A DNA stretch of 59,996 nt from an uncultured Prevotellaceae bacterium (GCA_900318815.1 ONMA01000017.1:1-59996), one strand, 5' to 3'. Positions 1 to 9,320 are shown, counted from the stretch's first letter. The notes: generated by a model not told the origin, from the sequence alone. Program-made: numbers and translations.

Positions 1-466
1 CGATGATAAAAATAAACTTGTCACAGGTAGTAAGGCTAACGCGGATAAGATATTGCATCAGATCGTCTTTTTCAAGTACGGGAACAGCCGGATAATAACC
101 GCAAACTTCCTGGATGATTTCAGCATCCATTTCATCTACGATGGTCTTATTCCTAAGCTTACTGACGAAAAAGCCCACATCAATGGAGATGACGGGATAT
201 TTGTTCAGGTTCTGCTCGAAAGAGGGATGGCTTGCAATCTCCAGGCCGGCGAAAAGGCTGCGCGAATCACAAGAGCGGTCGTAATATGCCAGTAGCATCT
301 TAGCCGCTATCGTCTTACCAAAGCGACGACTGCGGGTAACGCAACTAAAACGTTGTTCTGTATTCAGTGTGGAATTGACAATGGCTATCAGCCCCGATTT
401 GTCAACGTATTTACTGTTGCGGACCGACAGAAAGCCGTCGCTTCCTTTGTTAATGTAGATTCCCAT
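1..466 (-). CDS. AAA-ATPase-like protein (PF09820 type), N-terminal part, cut by window edge
   Basis: About 155 codons are visible; the gene runs off the left edge. The start is set by the ATG at 464-466 preceded on the minus strand by a strong GGAGG (473-477). The protein opens with IYINKGSDGFLSVRNSKYVD, the usual opening of the Bacteroidales PF09820 family, and has a Walker-A-like RRFGKT about 50 residues in. Complete members are about 520 residues and carry a PD-(D/E)XK nuclease domain at the C-terminus, which cannot be seen here. The family is abundant and multicopy in Bacteroidales and its role is not settled (a mobile or defence-related nuclease has been suspected). Family assignment is fairly sure, function is not. 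Confidence 0.75.
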   Translation of the reverse strand, partial: MGIYINKGSDGFLSVRNSKYVDKSGLIAIVNSTLNTEQRFSCVTRSRRFGKTIAAKMLLAYYDRSCDSRSLFAGLEIASHPSFEQNLNKYPVISIDVGFFVSKLRNKTIVDEMDAEIIQEVCGYYPAVPVLEKDDLMQYLIRVSLTTCDKFIFII

Positions 467-560
467 ATTGTACCTCCGTGTTGCTCTTAGTATTATTTTT
501 TTTCGATATTTACATACACTGCTTACACTTTTACTATAACTCATTCTAATTCAGCAAGAT

Positions 561-762
561 AAAAGGTGTATGAAACGGTGTAGTAAGGTGTAGTTAAAAT
601 TTTGCCTTCACCATAGATGTTGGTTGTCCCAACGGGTGGGACGTTTTGTCCCAACGCATGGGACATTGCGTTTTCCATATTTTTGCATTGCCAGTATGTG
701 CCACAGAGAAACCACCACTCTGGTTACATACACCACCTACACCGTTATATACACCACTTTTC
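561..762. repeat. Interrupted inverted repeat of GGTGTA words with two central palindromes
   Basis: The 499-bp gap 467-965 has no credible gene. The arm at 561-595 carries GGTGTA three times (GGTGTATGAAACGGTGTAG at its left). The arm at 722-762 is roughly its reverse complement, with TACACC three times. Between them are two 17-bp palindromes, GTCCCAACGGGTGGGAC (626-642) and GTCCCAACGCATGGGAC (648-664), exactly 22 bp apart. It lies upstream of the AAA-ATPase gene. Nothing recognisable is seen in 763-965. Confidence 0.6.
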
Positions 763-965
763 TTCCTCATTATCAGTTTGTTACACGTTGGTGTATGTAG
801 TGTATGCAATTTTTAAAAATAAAATTTCAAATATGCGCTTGCACGTATGAATATTTCCGAGATCTCCAAATAGTTACATAGACTTACAGCGATTCTCTCA
901 GCCCCGCCTGCTCCAAGTGAAAGTGCTAATTGTAATATTTTCATGTGACTTGAAAATAGAAATGA

Positions 966-2114
966 TCAACTCTTATAGCATTTCAGATAATCATGGGCGA
1001 TAGGCTCCCAGCTCATGTCTTTCATCCATTCCTCCTGGATGTTCTTCCGCATTGTGTTACGTTTTTCCTCGTCAGCATGTAAGGCCATGATTCCGTTTGC
1101 CAAGTCGTTTGCGTCACTGGGTCTAACCACTATTCCTGTCTTGTTGTGGGCCACAGCATCTGCAAGAGCACCAACATCAGTAACCACCATCGGCACTCCT
1201 AACGTAAAGGCGGTCTGGATGACCCCGCTTTGCGTTGCGTCCTTGTATGGACAAACGCTAAATTCACAAGCCCGGAGCATACCGGCCAATTCCCTGATTC
1301 CTATATAATGATTGATAATCTTCACATAGTCCAACTTTTTGTAAGGCTCTACGTCAAAATAGAATTTCCCACTACCTGCTATTACCAACATCAGTTCGGG
1401 ATAATGGCTATGCACCATCTTCATGGCCTCCAATAGATATTCAACCCCTTTGTATTTCACAATTTGCCCGAAAAAGAGGATAAAGGGTCTTTCTGTTTGG
1501 AATGGAATGGGCTCAACGCATGAAATGGTACTATACATGCCCAGTTTGTTGATAAAAATATGGTTGTCAGGAACATGATAATATGATGCAAATGATGAAG
1601 ACTGCCTATTGTTGAGTAAGATCAGTCTGGAAATATACTTAAAAGCCAATTTTCTATCCTTCTCTTCCATTTTATTTGTAAAACCCGAATGCCGAAAAGG
1701 ATCATGAACGGTCAATACTATTTTCTTTTTTACCAGATATAATAATTTCTGTGTCAAGTAAGGCGGTCTGGTTAGATGAATAACATCCGGTTTCTGCATG
1801 ATGAAATGTATGACCAATTTTATCATCAACAGTAGGTTGATTGGATGGAATTTCTGCTTATGTTTCTGGTTAACGACATATACATGCGAAAGGTCGAGCA
1901 TATTGCGGAAGTCGTTAAACTCACTGTATATTTCCGTTGCGGGGTAGATGCCTGTATGCGGATACAGTGAGTTCAGGTCAATCAGCGTTGACCGCTTACT
2001 AAAAGATGCAATAGAGATATAATATCTCACATCATGTCCCATCCGCTGCAACTCTCCTATCAAAGGGAAATCGCAGTCGGCAAAAAAAGGTGAACTATAA
2101 TAGATAATCTTCAT
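966..2114 (-). CDS. Glycosyltransferase family 4 (GT-B)
   Basis: A 382-residue GT-B enzyme, last gene of the left polysaccharide operon. The C-terminal half has the family fold signature: GQIVKYKGVEYLLEA near residue 215, then a stretch around 290-330 with SGVIQTAFTLGVPMVVTDVG followed by TGIVVRPSD. The usual E-x7-E pair is not clear. It should transfer a sugar from a nucleotide donor to the growing lipid-linked repeat unit at the cytoplasmic membrane; donor and linkage cannot be read. It starts 9 bp after the upstream GT2 gene. This part of the operon is visibly more A+T-rich than the housekeeping genes, which suggests transfer. Confidence 0.85.
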   Translation of the reverse strand: MKIIYYSSPFFADCDFPLIGELQRMGHDVRYYISIASFSKRSTLIDLNSLYPHTGIYPATEIYSEFNDFRNMLDLSHVYVVNQKHKQKFHPINLLLMIKLVIHFIMQKPDVIHLTRPPYLTQKLLYLVKKKIVLTVHDPFRHSGFTNKMEEKDRKLAFKYISRLILLNNRQSSSFASYYHVPDNHIFINKLGMYSTISCVEPIPFQTERPFILFFGQIVKYKGVEYLLEAMKMVHSHYPELMLVIAGSGKFYFDVEPYKKLDYVKIINHYIGIRELAGMLRACEFSVCPYKDATQSGVIQTAFTLGVPMVVTDVGALADAVAHNKTGIVVRPSDANDLANGIMALHADEEKRNTMRKNIQEEWMKDMSWEPIAHDYLKCYKS

Positions 2115-2123
2115 GTTTCATTG

Positions 2124-3086
2124 TTATTTAATATCTCCATTCAGCCAAGAGAACTTTTTCCTGACACGAAAGTATATCCCATCAAGAAGAAAGGCAAACA
2201 AATATATAAGCGGCCAGTCTCTTCGTTTACCATGAACCGCAAAGAATTTTGCGAATGCTTCTTTGAGACTTGCTTTGCCGACGTGTTTCTTGTATTGATG
2301 TATCTTGTAGATGAAGAAAGCCCTGTTTGCAGTATAGATGTCGGGTTCCATATCAAAATACTGATAGGCCCAGTTCAGCAGATTTTGGTCAGCCTTCAAT
2401 TTACGCTCTGCTATCTGTCGTGAATAATTGGGTGAAATGTTCTGTGAACTCTGACGCCATTTCACTCTTGCATGGGGTACGGTACACATTCCTTTTTCCC
2501 CGCTGAACACAATCCATGTGGCTATGTCGCTGCCCCATGCCATGTCGTATTTCATGAAACCATGATGTTGCTCATATATCTTGCGTGAAAAAACATTTTC
2601 CACGACAAATGCAGAAATACTTCCAGCGAGCTTTCCACGGTAGAAACGGTAGGAAGATAGTACCGCAGGATAGCCTTGCTTCCGCCGTTCAAAAGCACCA
2701 TGCTCGTTAATGATATCCACATCGAAGTGATATAAATCGTAAGCCCCCTGTGTTGCATCAATGGTCTTGAGTAGTTCCTCCACACAGTTGGCTTCCATTA
2801 CATCGTCATCGCTGAACAGCCAGATGTAAGGCTCGTCCTTACTCATGGCAATACTGCGTTCCCATTGAGCGACAAGGTCTTTCCCTCCTAAATTGGTGTC
2901 AAATCGCTGATAAATCAACTCTATCTTGTCTCTGTATTGCTCAACGATTTCGCCTATTGGTTCAGGACTACAGTCATCGCCTACATACAAGGTAAAGTCT
3001 CTGCATGTTTGCGCAGCTATAGAGTCAAGTGCAGCGGATAGGAACGTTGCCTTATAAGCTGGTATGATGATAGCGAGTCTTTTCAT
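2124..3086 (-). CDS. Glycosyltransferase family 2 (GT-A)
   Basis: A 320-residue enzyme with a typical N-terminal GT2 domain: LAIIIPAYKATFLSAALDSI at the start, YVGDDCSPEP near residue 35 and the metal-binding aspartates in WLFSDDDVMEANC near residue 90. The last ~80 residues are basic and lack long membrane helices, so the enzyme is probably cytoplasmic and membrane-associated. It directly abuts the upstream nitroreductase gene and is followed 9 bp later by the GT4 gene, so the three are co-transcribed. Sugar specificity cannot be inferred. Confidence 0.88.
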   Translation of the reverse strand: MKRLAIIIPAYKATFLSAALDSIAAQTCRDFTLYVGDDCSPEPIGEIVEQYRDKIELIYQRFDTNLGGKDLVAQWERSIAMSKDEPYIWLFSDDDVMEANCVEELLKTIDATQGAYDLYHFDVDIINEHGAFERRKQGYPAVLSSYRFYRGKLAGSISAFVVENVFSRKIYEQHHGFMKYDMAWGSDIATWIVFSGEKGMCTVPHARVKWRQSSQNISPNYSRQIAERKLKADQNLLNWAYQYFDMEPDIYTANRAFFIYKIHQYKKHVGKASLKEAFAKFFAVHGKRRDWPLIYLFAFLLDGIYFRVRKKFSWLNGDIK

Positions 3087-4079
3087 TTACGATACTATAT
3101 TAACCTTATAATCGAATCTATGTGATATAGGGTCTTTCACAGTAGTGTTTTTATAATGGCCTGCCATAACAATAACTATAGGCACCTCATCTCGAGGGAT
3201 GCCACATAGTTTACAAACTTTATCCTGCAATTGATAATCCCTAACAAACATCTTGAAACAAGAGGCGATACCATACAGATGCAGCCCCATTACGAAATTC
3301 ATTGCAAAAAGGCCACCATCAATATATACTTGCTGTCTTTCGAAAATTCCTCCGAAACAAGACATACAGCCAGTTATAATAAACATAGTAGAAGCTCTAT
3401 CTGCCCAGCCTTGTCCACCTAATTGCAAGTTTAATATTTCATCTATTTTGGCTCTGTTTGTGATAGCGTAAACCCTTGATGTCTGCCTGTTACATGCTGT
3501 CGGTGTTGTTCTGGCTACTTCCATTACTTTCTCTATTTCCATTTGCGTTAGAGGCTCCTCTGAAAAAGAACGCACACTTGCTCTTGACTTATAGAAAGAG
3601 AGAATGGTATTAATATCAAACGAATCTGGTTTTATTACATCTTTCACACCGGCATAACCTTCTTGAATATAATCATGATACTGCTCAAGAATACTATCTA
3701 TACAATCTGTAACTTCCGATGATTTGCACGATTCATCATCTAATCTATAAGCATTTATTATATTAAGACAATTGATTACCTCCTCTGAGACAGGGTATTC
3801 TTGCATGTAAGCAACTATCATTCTACATAACTGTAAGACCTTCTCCTTTCCCCAATTTTTTTTCTTGGATTCAAAGGACATTCCTTTTTCTATGGAGTGT
3901 CCGACAAGCATCATTCGTGCATTCATCTTATCCCGTCGAAAAGGTTCGTTATGACAAAGGGAAGTTTCTTTATATCTGTAATAGTCATGAATAAATGCCT
4001 GTAACAAAAGGATATCGTTCTTGATAGAATTTACTTTTGTACAGATGACTTTATATATCCGTTTCAACGAGCCTAACAT
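3087..4079 (-). CDS. Nitroreductase-family protein in polysaccharide operon
   Basis: 330 residues. The C-terminal half (about 170-320) is a nitroreductase/FMN-oxidoreductase domain: SRASVRSFSEEPLTQMEIEK, then ARTTPTACNRQTSRVYAIT and GLFAMNFVMGLHLYGIASC. The first ~160 residues form an extra helical, cysteine-containing N-terminal region. Members of this family recur in capsule and EPS operons of many phyla; their role there is not established, and redox modification of a sugar is only a guess. It starts 16 bp after the acyltransferase gene and abuts the GT2 gene. The family call is solid, the pathway role open. Confidence 0.8.
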   Translation of the reverse strand: MLGSLKRIYKVICTKVNSIKNDILLLQAFIHDYYRYKETSLCHNEPFRRDKMNARMMLVGHSIEKGMSFESKKKNWGKEKVLQLCRMIVAYMQEYPVSEEVINCLNIINAYRLDDESCKSSEVTDCIDSILEQYHDYIQEGYAGVKDVIKPDSFDINTILSFYKSRASVRSFSEEPLTQMEIEKVMEVARTTPTACNRQTSRVYAITNRAKIDEILNLQLGGQGWADRASTMFIITGCMSCFGGIFERQQVYIDGGLFAMNFVMGLHLYGIASCFKMFVRDYQLQDKVCKLCGIPRDEVPIVIVMAGHYKNTTVKDPISHRFDYKVNIVS

Positions 4080-4095
4080 TTTTCTTTATTATTGT

Positions 4096-5133
4096 TTAAT
4101 CTCTTCTCAGCGTATGATAAAAATACGTGCCGCCAACAGGTATTCCTACACCTATAAACAAATAGAAAACCCACCATCCCTGAGTGGCGTATTGTTCTAT
4201 AACTGGAAATTCCGATAGTTGTTTTATCGGAAGTCCATAAATATATATGATTATAAGTGATACGAGTTTCATCGAAAGGAAATGCCATGTTAGAACATTA
4301 AGTGTATATCTCCCAACATAATCAAGAAAACGGAAAGCCAAAGACTTTGTTTTATCGGCTATGTATATCCCCACCTTAAATAATGCCAGTGTTCCAATTA
4401 TGGACGTCAATGCGTATGGTACAACATTAATATATGTGAATGATAGCATCGTGGCGTGCCAGTAGACTGAGCCAATACCAACAAAAACAAGGGCAAAAAG
4501 CAGAAAACAATTATTCTGATGTATGTTGAAATGGCATGTTTTATACACATGACCTACCATAAGGAAGAAGGCTCCTAATGTCTCACGAGCACCTATGGCA
4601 AAATATGGTATTTCCCAATTCATAAAGGAAAGCAAAACAGTGACGCCCAGAAGAAAAGGTATTGAAATGTAAGGTGAACGAACAACTTTTCGAGTTATGT
4701 AAAAGATAAATGATCCTACAAAAAGAGATTTTAAGAACCAGAAGCCTCCCAATAATTGTTCATGACCCTGCATCTTTGTCACGATGGAAATAGCGTGATG
4801 AAGAAAATCTGAAGTAGCATAAAGAGTTGATGTCGTGCCACGAAATCCGTATTCATCGCTGTATATATTGACGTAAAAACACAAGTTATGAATAAGCAGA
4901 AAGAACAAGGACCATTTGAGATATGGCCAGTATATGCCAATCACTCGCCTTTTCATGTAAGGAAGAGTATCTTCGAGATATTTTTCTTTAAAGCAATATC
5001 CACTCATAAAGAGGAAAAGTGGCATGTGAAACATATTGATATAGATGCCCCCGTATTGAGAGAATCTCGTATGTGCCAGTACCATCAGTATGATAGCTAT
5101 TCCTTTTGCTATGGAAACTCCGTGGTCTCGCAT
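4096..5133 (-). CDS. Acyltransferase family 3 membrane protein (sugar O-acetylase type)
   Basis: 345 residues with about ten hydrophobic segments. The N-terminus has the family signature KGIAIILMVLAHTRF (the His being the expected catalytic residue) and FHMPLFLFMSGYCF. This matches the Acyl_transf_3 / fucose 4-O-acetylase-like group, integral inner-membrane proteins that move acetyl groups onto surface glycans. It lies between the polymerase gene and the nitroreductase gene with short gaps (14 and 16 bp), so it most likely acetylates this operon's polysaccharide. The sequence is A+T-rich compared with the housekeeping region. Confidence 0.85.
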   Translation of the reverse strand: MRDHGVSIAKGIAIILMVLAHTRFSQYGGIYINMFHMPLFLFMSGYCFKEKYLEDTLPYMKRRVIGIYWPYLKWSLFFLLIHNLCFYVNIYSDEYGFRGTTSTLYATSDFLHHAISIVTKMQGHEQLLGGFWFLKSLFVGSFIFYITRKVVRSPYISIPFLLGVTVLLSFMNWEIPYFAIGARETLGAFFLMVGHVYKTCHFNIHQNNCFLLFALVFVGIGSVYWHATMLSFTYINVVPYALTSIIGTLALFKVGIYIADKTKSLAFRFLDYVGRYTLNVLTWHFLSMKLVSLIIIYIYGLPIKQLSEFPVIEQYATQGWWVFYLFIGVGIPVGGTYFYHTLRRD

Positions 5134-5147
5134 GATTATTTGTTTTA

Positions 5148-7811
5148 TTAGTGCTTGGCCGACGTTTGTTGCTTCAGCTTCTTCCTCACAGACTGCTTGC
5201 TCTCCAACTTCGGGATCTTTATTTCCCTTCCTTCTTCCAGCTCGGTGGTAGCTTTGATGCCGTTGTAGACCTCAATGTAGCAGCATCCCTCTGCGCTGCC
5301 ATAGACACGCTTGGCTATCTTCTCGGCATTGTCGCCTGCGCGGGCCTTAACAATGCGGTCAAGTCCCACGATATAATAGCCACCAACGGACAGGCGGTAA
5401 TCCATCTTGTTGTATCTTTCCCATTCAGGTTCATCCGTGGCTACGGGCATCATTTGGTTGTTTGGTTGTTTGGTTGTTTGGTTGTTTGGGAATGTTACCT
5501 GGTTGTTTGGTTGTTTGGTTGTTTGGTTGTTTGGGGATTCGCTGGCAACAGACTTTTCTTTGCCTGCTTTTTCAGACTGCTTCAGTCTCTTCCTCACAGA
5601 CTGCTTGCTCTCCAACTTCGGGATTTTTATTTCTCTTCCTTTTTCCAGCTCGGTGGTAGCTTTGATGCCATTGTAGACCTCAATGTAGCAGCATCCCTCC
5701 TCTCGGCCATAAACACGCTTGGCTATCTTCTTGGCATTGTCGCCTGCGCGGGCCTTAACAATGCGGTCAAGTCCCGTGATATAATAGCCACCAACGGACA
5801 GGCGGTAATCCATCTTGTTATATTTTTCCCATTCAGGTTCATCCGTGGCTACGGGCATCATTTGGTTGTTTGGTTGTTTGGTTGTTTGGTTGTTTGGGGA
5901 TGTTACCTGGTCGTTTGGTTGTTTGGTCGTTTGGTTGTTTGGGGATGTTATCTGGTCGTTTGGTTGTTTGGTCGTTTGGTTGTTTGGGGATGTTACCTGG
6001 TCGTTTGGTTGTTTGGTCGTTTGGTTGTTTGGGGATGTTATCTGGTCGTTTGGTTGTTTGGTTGTTTGGTTGTTTGGGGATGTTACCTGGTCGTTTGGTT
6101 GTTTGGTTGTTTGGTCGTTTGGGGATGTTGCCTGAGTCACAAAGTGACTTTCCCAAACGACTAAACGACCAATCTCCCAATTTCCCAATTTCACCGCTCC
6201 GATGGCAAGCACAGACAACAGGATGGCAGCCCATCTCAGGAAACGCTTAGGCTTATCCTCCTTCGTTTCATACAGCGGCTTGGTTTCAGACTGAGGCTTG
6301 GTTTCAGACTGCGGCTTCGTTTCAGGCTGCGGCTTGGGTACGGGCTGAGGCTGTTGCGGTTTCTGTGGCTGCTGAGGCTCTTCTGCGACTATCTTCTCCG
6401 GAACAGGTTCCGTCAGCTTGTACACTCTTGGCTGTAAGGTTGGATAGATAACGCTTAGGTTGGTGTCAATGGATGGGCTGCTGGTTGAAGGTTCAGAAAG
6501 TCTCTTGCTTGCAATCAGTTTCTTTGCTTTGTCGTATTCTATCGCCTTGATGGCAAACCCTAATAGCAGCATCGTGGGATAAACAGAGCCTAACTCTCCC
6601 GTACCTATTGAGAAAACGAGATATAAAATAAGGATTGAACCTCCCAAGCCAGCTAAAGCCTTATTTTTTTTACGATTCTTCCGAAAATACCGAAAAACGA
6701 TGGTGTAAGAAATTGCCCATAGAAGAAGTCCTATCCAGCCCCGTTCAAGCAGATATGCAAAAATTACACTTTCTATGCCATAGAGACCTTCGACAGATTC
6801 CGGATCATTAGCGATTAGATTGTACCAATATCCTTTTCCTAACCCTAACCATTCATTTCCTTCCGTGTAGATAAGTACAGTCAGGTATTGGGCCATGCGC
6901 ATTTGGATAGAACTTCCTTTTGTTTCACTGTTCTCAACGAAGGCATCAGTCACCTTGTTGACTTGTTCTTCAACAGCTGGAACGGTGTTGTATGAAAATA
7001 TGAAGACAATCACAGCAATGATGCCATACAACACACTTTTTCTTAGTTGGAAAACCCACATATAGTAACAAGCGATTGAAATAAAAGCACCCACCCATAC
7101 GGTGCGACAAGCACACGTAAATATTCCGAATGCACAACATACAAAGGCTATAATAAATGCTTTTTTGCTTTCTAAATGTCGGTGCCATCCATGCAAATGA
7201 AGTATAAATATGGCAGCACATATATAGCCATAGTCAAAAGGTGAATAAAACATGGACTGCACCCTGAACCGGGATCTTTCCGTAAAAACGTCACCCAGAG
7301 CGGCATCTTTAAATATTCTGCCTGCTGTCAAGGAATTGACGAACACGGCACTCTTGTCTATGTAATTGAGCACGCCAAAGAAAGTGAGCACCAACAGACA
7401 ATACAGTGAAATGCGTAATATGGGCTTTAACGACTTTTCATCCTTGACAGCCCAAAAGGCGTAGGCGATGGCGAAATATCTGAACAGAAGCTCCGATCGC
7501 AGAGAATGTATTGAATCCACGTAAGGGCTGGTTGATGCCGCCAACAGTGCTGAGAAACTAACTAACAGGAGTAATTTCCATAGAATCTGTGTATGTCGCA
7601 ATAATCTGAAATGTCGTGGCAGACTTTTCAATTCTGACAGCAGGAAAGCCGCCTGTAACAAGAGGTTCGCGTTGTGCAGCGGAACACCGGGTATATTCAC
7701 CAGTGTCAGCGTCATAGCTCCCATAACGAGTAGAGCTACTTTTTTCTCGCGCTTGACGAAGAACATCAGGCAACAACACACCAGTGTGACTATGAAGGCA
7801 ATAATTCTCAT
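5148..7811 (-). CDS. O-antigen polymerase/ligase-like protein fused to repeat tract and two LysM-like domains
   Basis: 887 residues, about twice the usual Wzy/WaaL length. Residues 1 to ~420 are polytopic and resemble the O-antigen ligase/polymerase family, with a large periplasmic loop around 250-350. Then comes a Pro/Gln-rich linker (PQQPQKPQQPQPVPKPQPET), a further membrane helix (WAAILLSVLAIGAVKLG, ~540), six copies of a 15-residue unit like SPNNQTTKQPNDQVT, a LysM-like domain (IVKARAGDNAKKIAKRVYG ... GREIKIPKL), two more repeat copies and a second near-identical LysM-like domain. The expected role is joining polysaccharide repeat units at the outer face of the inner membrane; the tail would reach into the periplasm and could touch peptidoglycan. 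It abuts the flippase gene. Confidence 0.72.
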   Translation of the reverse strand: MRIIAFIVTLVCCCLMFFVKREKKVALLVMGAMTLTLVNIPGVPLHNANLLLQAAFLLSELKSLPRHFRLLRHTQILWKLLLLVSFSALLAASTSPYVDSIHSLRSELLFRYFAIAYAFWAVKDEKSLKPILRISLYCLLVLTFFGVLNYIDKSAVFVNSLTAGRIFKDAALGDVFTERSRFRVQSMFYSPFDYGYICAAIFILHLHGWHRHLESKKAFIIAFVCCAFGIFTCACRTVWVGAFISIACYYMWVFQLRKSVLYGIIAVIVFIFSYNTVPAVEEQVNKVTDAFVENSETKGSSIQMRMAQYLTVLIYTEGNEWLGLGKGYWYNLIANDPESVEGLYGIESVIFAYLLERGWIGLLLWAISYTIVFRYFRKNRKKNKALAGLGGSILILYLVFSIGTGELGSVYPTMLLLGFAIKAIEYDKAKKLIASKRLSEPSTSSPSIDTNLSVIYPTLQPRVYKLTEPVPEKIVAEEPQQPQKPQQPQPVPKPQPETKPQSETKPQSETKPLYETKEDKPKRFLRWAAILLSVLAIGAVKLGNWEIGRLVVWESHFVTQATSPNDQTTKQPNDQVTSPNNQTTKQPNDQITSPNNQTTKQPNDQVTSPNNQTTKQPNDQITSPNNQTTKQPNDQVTSPNNQTTKQPNNQMMPVATDEPEWEKYNKMDYRLSVGGYYITGLDRIVKARAGDNAKKIAKRVYGREEGCCYIEVYNGIKATTELEKGREIKIPKLESKQSVRKRLKQSEKAGKEKSVASESPNNQTTKQPNNQVTFPNNQTTKQPNNQMMPVATDEPEWERYNKMDYRLSVGGYYIVGLDRIVKARAGDNAEKIAKRVYGSAEGCCYIEVYNGIKATTELEEGREIKIPKLESKQSVRKKLKQQTSAKH
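5450..5540. repeat. Short TTGGTTGTTTGG tandem tract between the two LysM-like copies
   Basis: This is the second, shorter copy of the repeat, with two 15-residue units. It separates the two LysM-like coding blocks (about 5155-5450 and 5575-5865). Those blocks are near-identical direct duplicates at the DNA level, so the whole module (repeat plus domain) was duplicated recently. Confidence 0.75.
5860..6135. repeat. 45-bp tandem repeat coding the SPNNQTTKQPNDQ units
   Basis: On the plus strand the tract reads as runs of TTGGTTGTTTGG and TTGGTCGTTTGG, with one 45-bp period per GGGGATGTTACCTGG or GGGGATGTTATCTGG block. There are about six periods, in frame with the minus-strand polymerase gene. 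Because 45 is a multiple of three, copy-number change keeps the frame. The low complexity also leaves long antisense frames open, which are not genes. Confidence 0.85.
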
Positions 7812-9320
7812 TTATTTGCGACGTCTTTTTAAAATGCTAAGATAGAAGTTCCTGTCTTCTTTTGTGGATAATAGCATGGTTGCAAACAGATATATTACTG
7901 TAAACGTTATGCCATAACAGAAGAAATTCAGCCAATGGTCTCCGCAGTCTGGAAGTAATTGGCATACGTAATATCCTATTCCTCCCATCAAGATATAGGG
8001 GCCTATTGAATAGGAAATAACTCTCCAAGAACTTATATTCATCTTTCGAGGCCAGTAATATAGATAATAGAAGAGCATCTGTACAGAGCCGTAGACGGCA
8101 AACCCAATAACCACACCACCCACTTGGTATTGAGGTATGAGGAACCACGAGGAAATGAGTCCTAATACAGAAGCAACAATACTGCTATATGTATTTGCTC
8201 GTATATCACTGCCTGCCAAAATGAGGCTGGATATGGCCTGATTATGAGAAACAAGATTACAGATGAGCCACAAATTGAACCAGGGTATCAAGTAAAGATA
8301 ATCTTCGCCTACATATAATGACAGGGTGTCGGGACCAACTGCCATCAAGCCAAAGGTGCAAAAGCACAGAACAATGGATAAATATTTTGTTCCATCGTAT
8401 GCCACTTTGTAGTATGCCTGCTTATCTTTACGGGCAACAATTTTGGCAGTAGAGGGTAACAACACAGGAAGGAATGAACTGACCATGATGTGGATGACTC
8501 CAATGATTCCATTGAGAATGCGGAAATCTGCTACCGATTCCATAGAACCTTGCATTCCAAGAAAAACGGGACGTAAATGATAGAAGGAGAACTGGAAAAG
8601 ACTAAATGAAAAGATATTCAGACTGTATGGGAGCATTTCTTTGAAGGTAGGCCAATGCAATCCTGGAATAAAACTAACAAATGGTGTCTCTTTTCGAATC
8701 TTTCCTATTGATAATGGAATGATAGACAATGTAGCAAGGCATGTAAGTACGTAATAGGTCTCAATGCTCAGTCCTATCAATACCGTTGCGGCAAGTACTA
8801 CCATCTGTAAGGCTTTGGGAATCATCTGTCGGCGTTGTATCCATGCAACATTTTCCGTAGATTTGATAAGCTGGTCAAAACATGATGAGAACCAGTTGCA
8901 GAAGGCGACCACAGCAAGTATATAGAACAAGTGTTTCAGTATGACATCCTGCTCTGGGGTAACATTGAATATACTTTCGGAAAAGAACGAGACGCCAATC
9001 AATATAAGCCCATTTAAAAGACCTATAAAGCCATAGAACGACAAACTGGTCTGGAATGCCTTGCGTACCTTGTCATGGTTGTGCTCTGCCAGCCAAGCGG
9101 AGAAGAAACGGACATTGGTGGAATTGAAGCCCATGTCCATCAATCGCATATACACATTGATGCTCATGGCCAGTCCTATCAGACCATACTGACTCTTGCC
9201 GAAATACCCAATGAGTATAGGGACAGCCACGAATCCATAAACCGCATTGACAATATTGAACAATGTGGACCACAGGACTCCGCTTACAATTTTCTGACTA
9301 CTTCCCTTTATCTCTATCAA
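7812..9320 (-). CDS. Wzx-like polysaccharide flippase (MOP superfamily)
   Basis: 502 residues with 12 or more hydrophobic segments and the usual start of the family (SQKIVSGVLWSTLFNIVNAV, then GYFGKSQYGLIGLAMSI). It should flip the undecaprenyl-linked repeat unit across the inner membrane and hand it to the Wzy-like protein encoded immediately downstream. The start overlaps the end of the pyruvyl-transferase gene by 23 bp, suggesting translational coupling. The clustering of flippase and polymerase marks this as a Wzx/Wzy-type system. Confidence 0.88.
   Translation of the reverse strand: MIEIKGSSQKIVSGVLWSTLFNIVNAVYGFVAVPILIGYFGKSQYGLIGLAMSINVYMRLMDMGFNSTNVRFFSAWLAEHNHDKVRKAFQTSLSFYGFIGLLNGLILIGVSFFSESIFNVTPEQDVILKHLFYILAVVAFCNWFSSCFDQLIKSTENVAWIQRRQMIPKALQMVVLAATVLIGLSIETYYVLTCLATLSIIPLSIGKIRKETPFVSFIPGLHWPTFKEMLPYSLNIFSFSLFQFSFYHLRPVFLGMQGSMESVADFRILNGIIGVIHIMVSSFLPVLLPSTAKIVARKDKQAYYKVAYDGTKYLSIVLCFCTFGLMAVGPDTLSLYVGEDYLYLIPWFNLWLICNLVSHNQAISSLILAGSDIRANTYSSIVASVLGLISSWFLIPQYQVGGVVIGFAVYGSVQMLFYYLYYWPRKMNISSWRVISYSIGPYILMGGIGYYVCQLLPDCGDHWLNFFCYGITFTVIYLFATMLLSTKEDRNFYLSILKRRRK

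Noticed and set aside
53-295. 80-residue open frame on the plus strand
   Set aside because: It is antisense to the AAA-ATPase gene, which has a proper start, ribosome-binding site and family motifs.
594-850. Two short open frames in opposite directions
   Set aside because: They read through the inverted repeat and have no codon bias or domain.
5151-6164. 337-residue open frame on the plus strand over the repeat region
   Set aside because: It is the antisense of the polymerase gene. Repeats without stop codons keep it open; the product (LVVWLFGCLVVW runs) is low-complexity.
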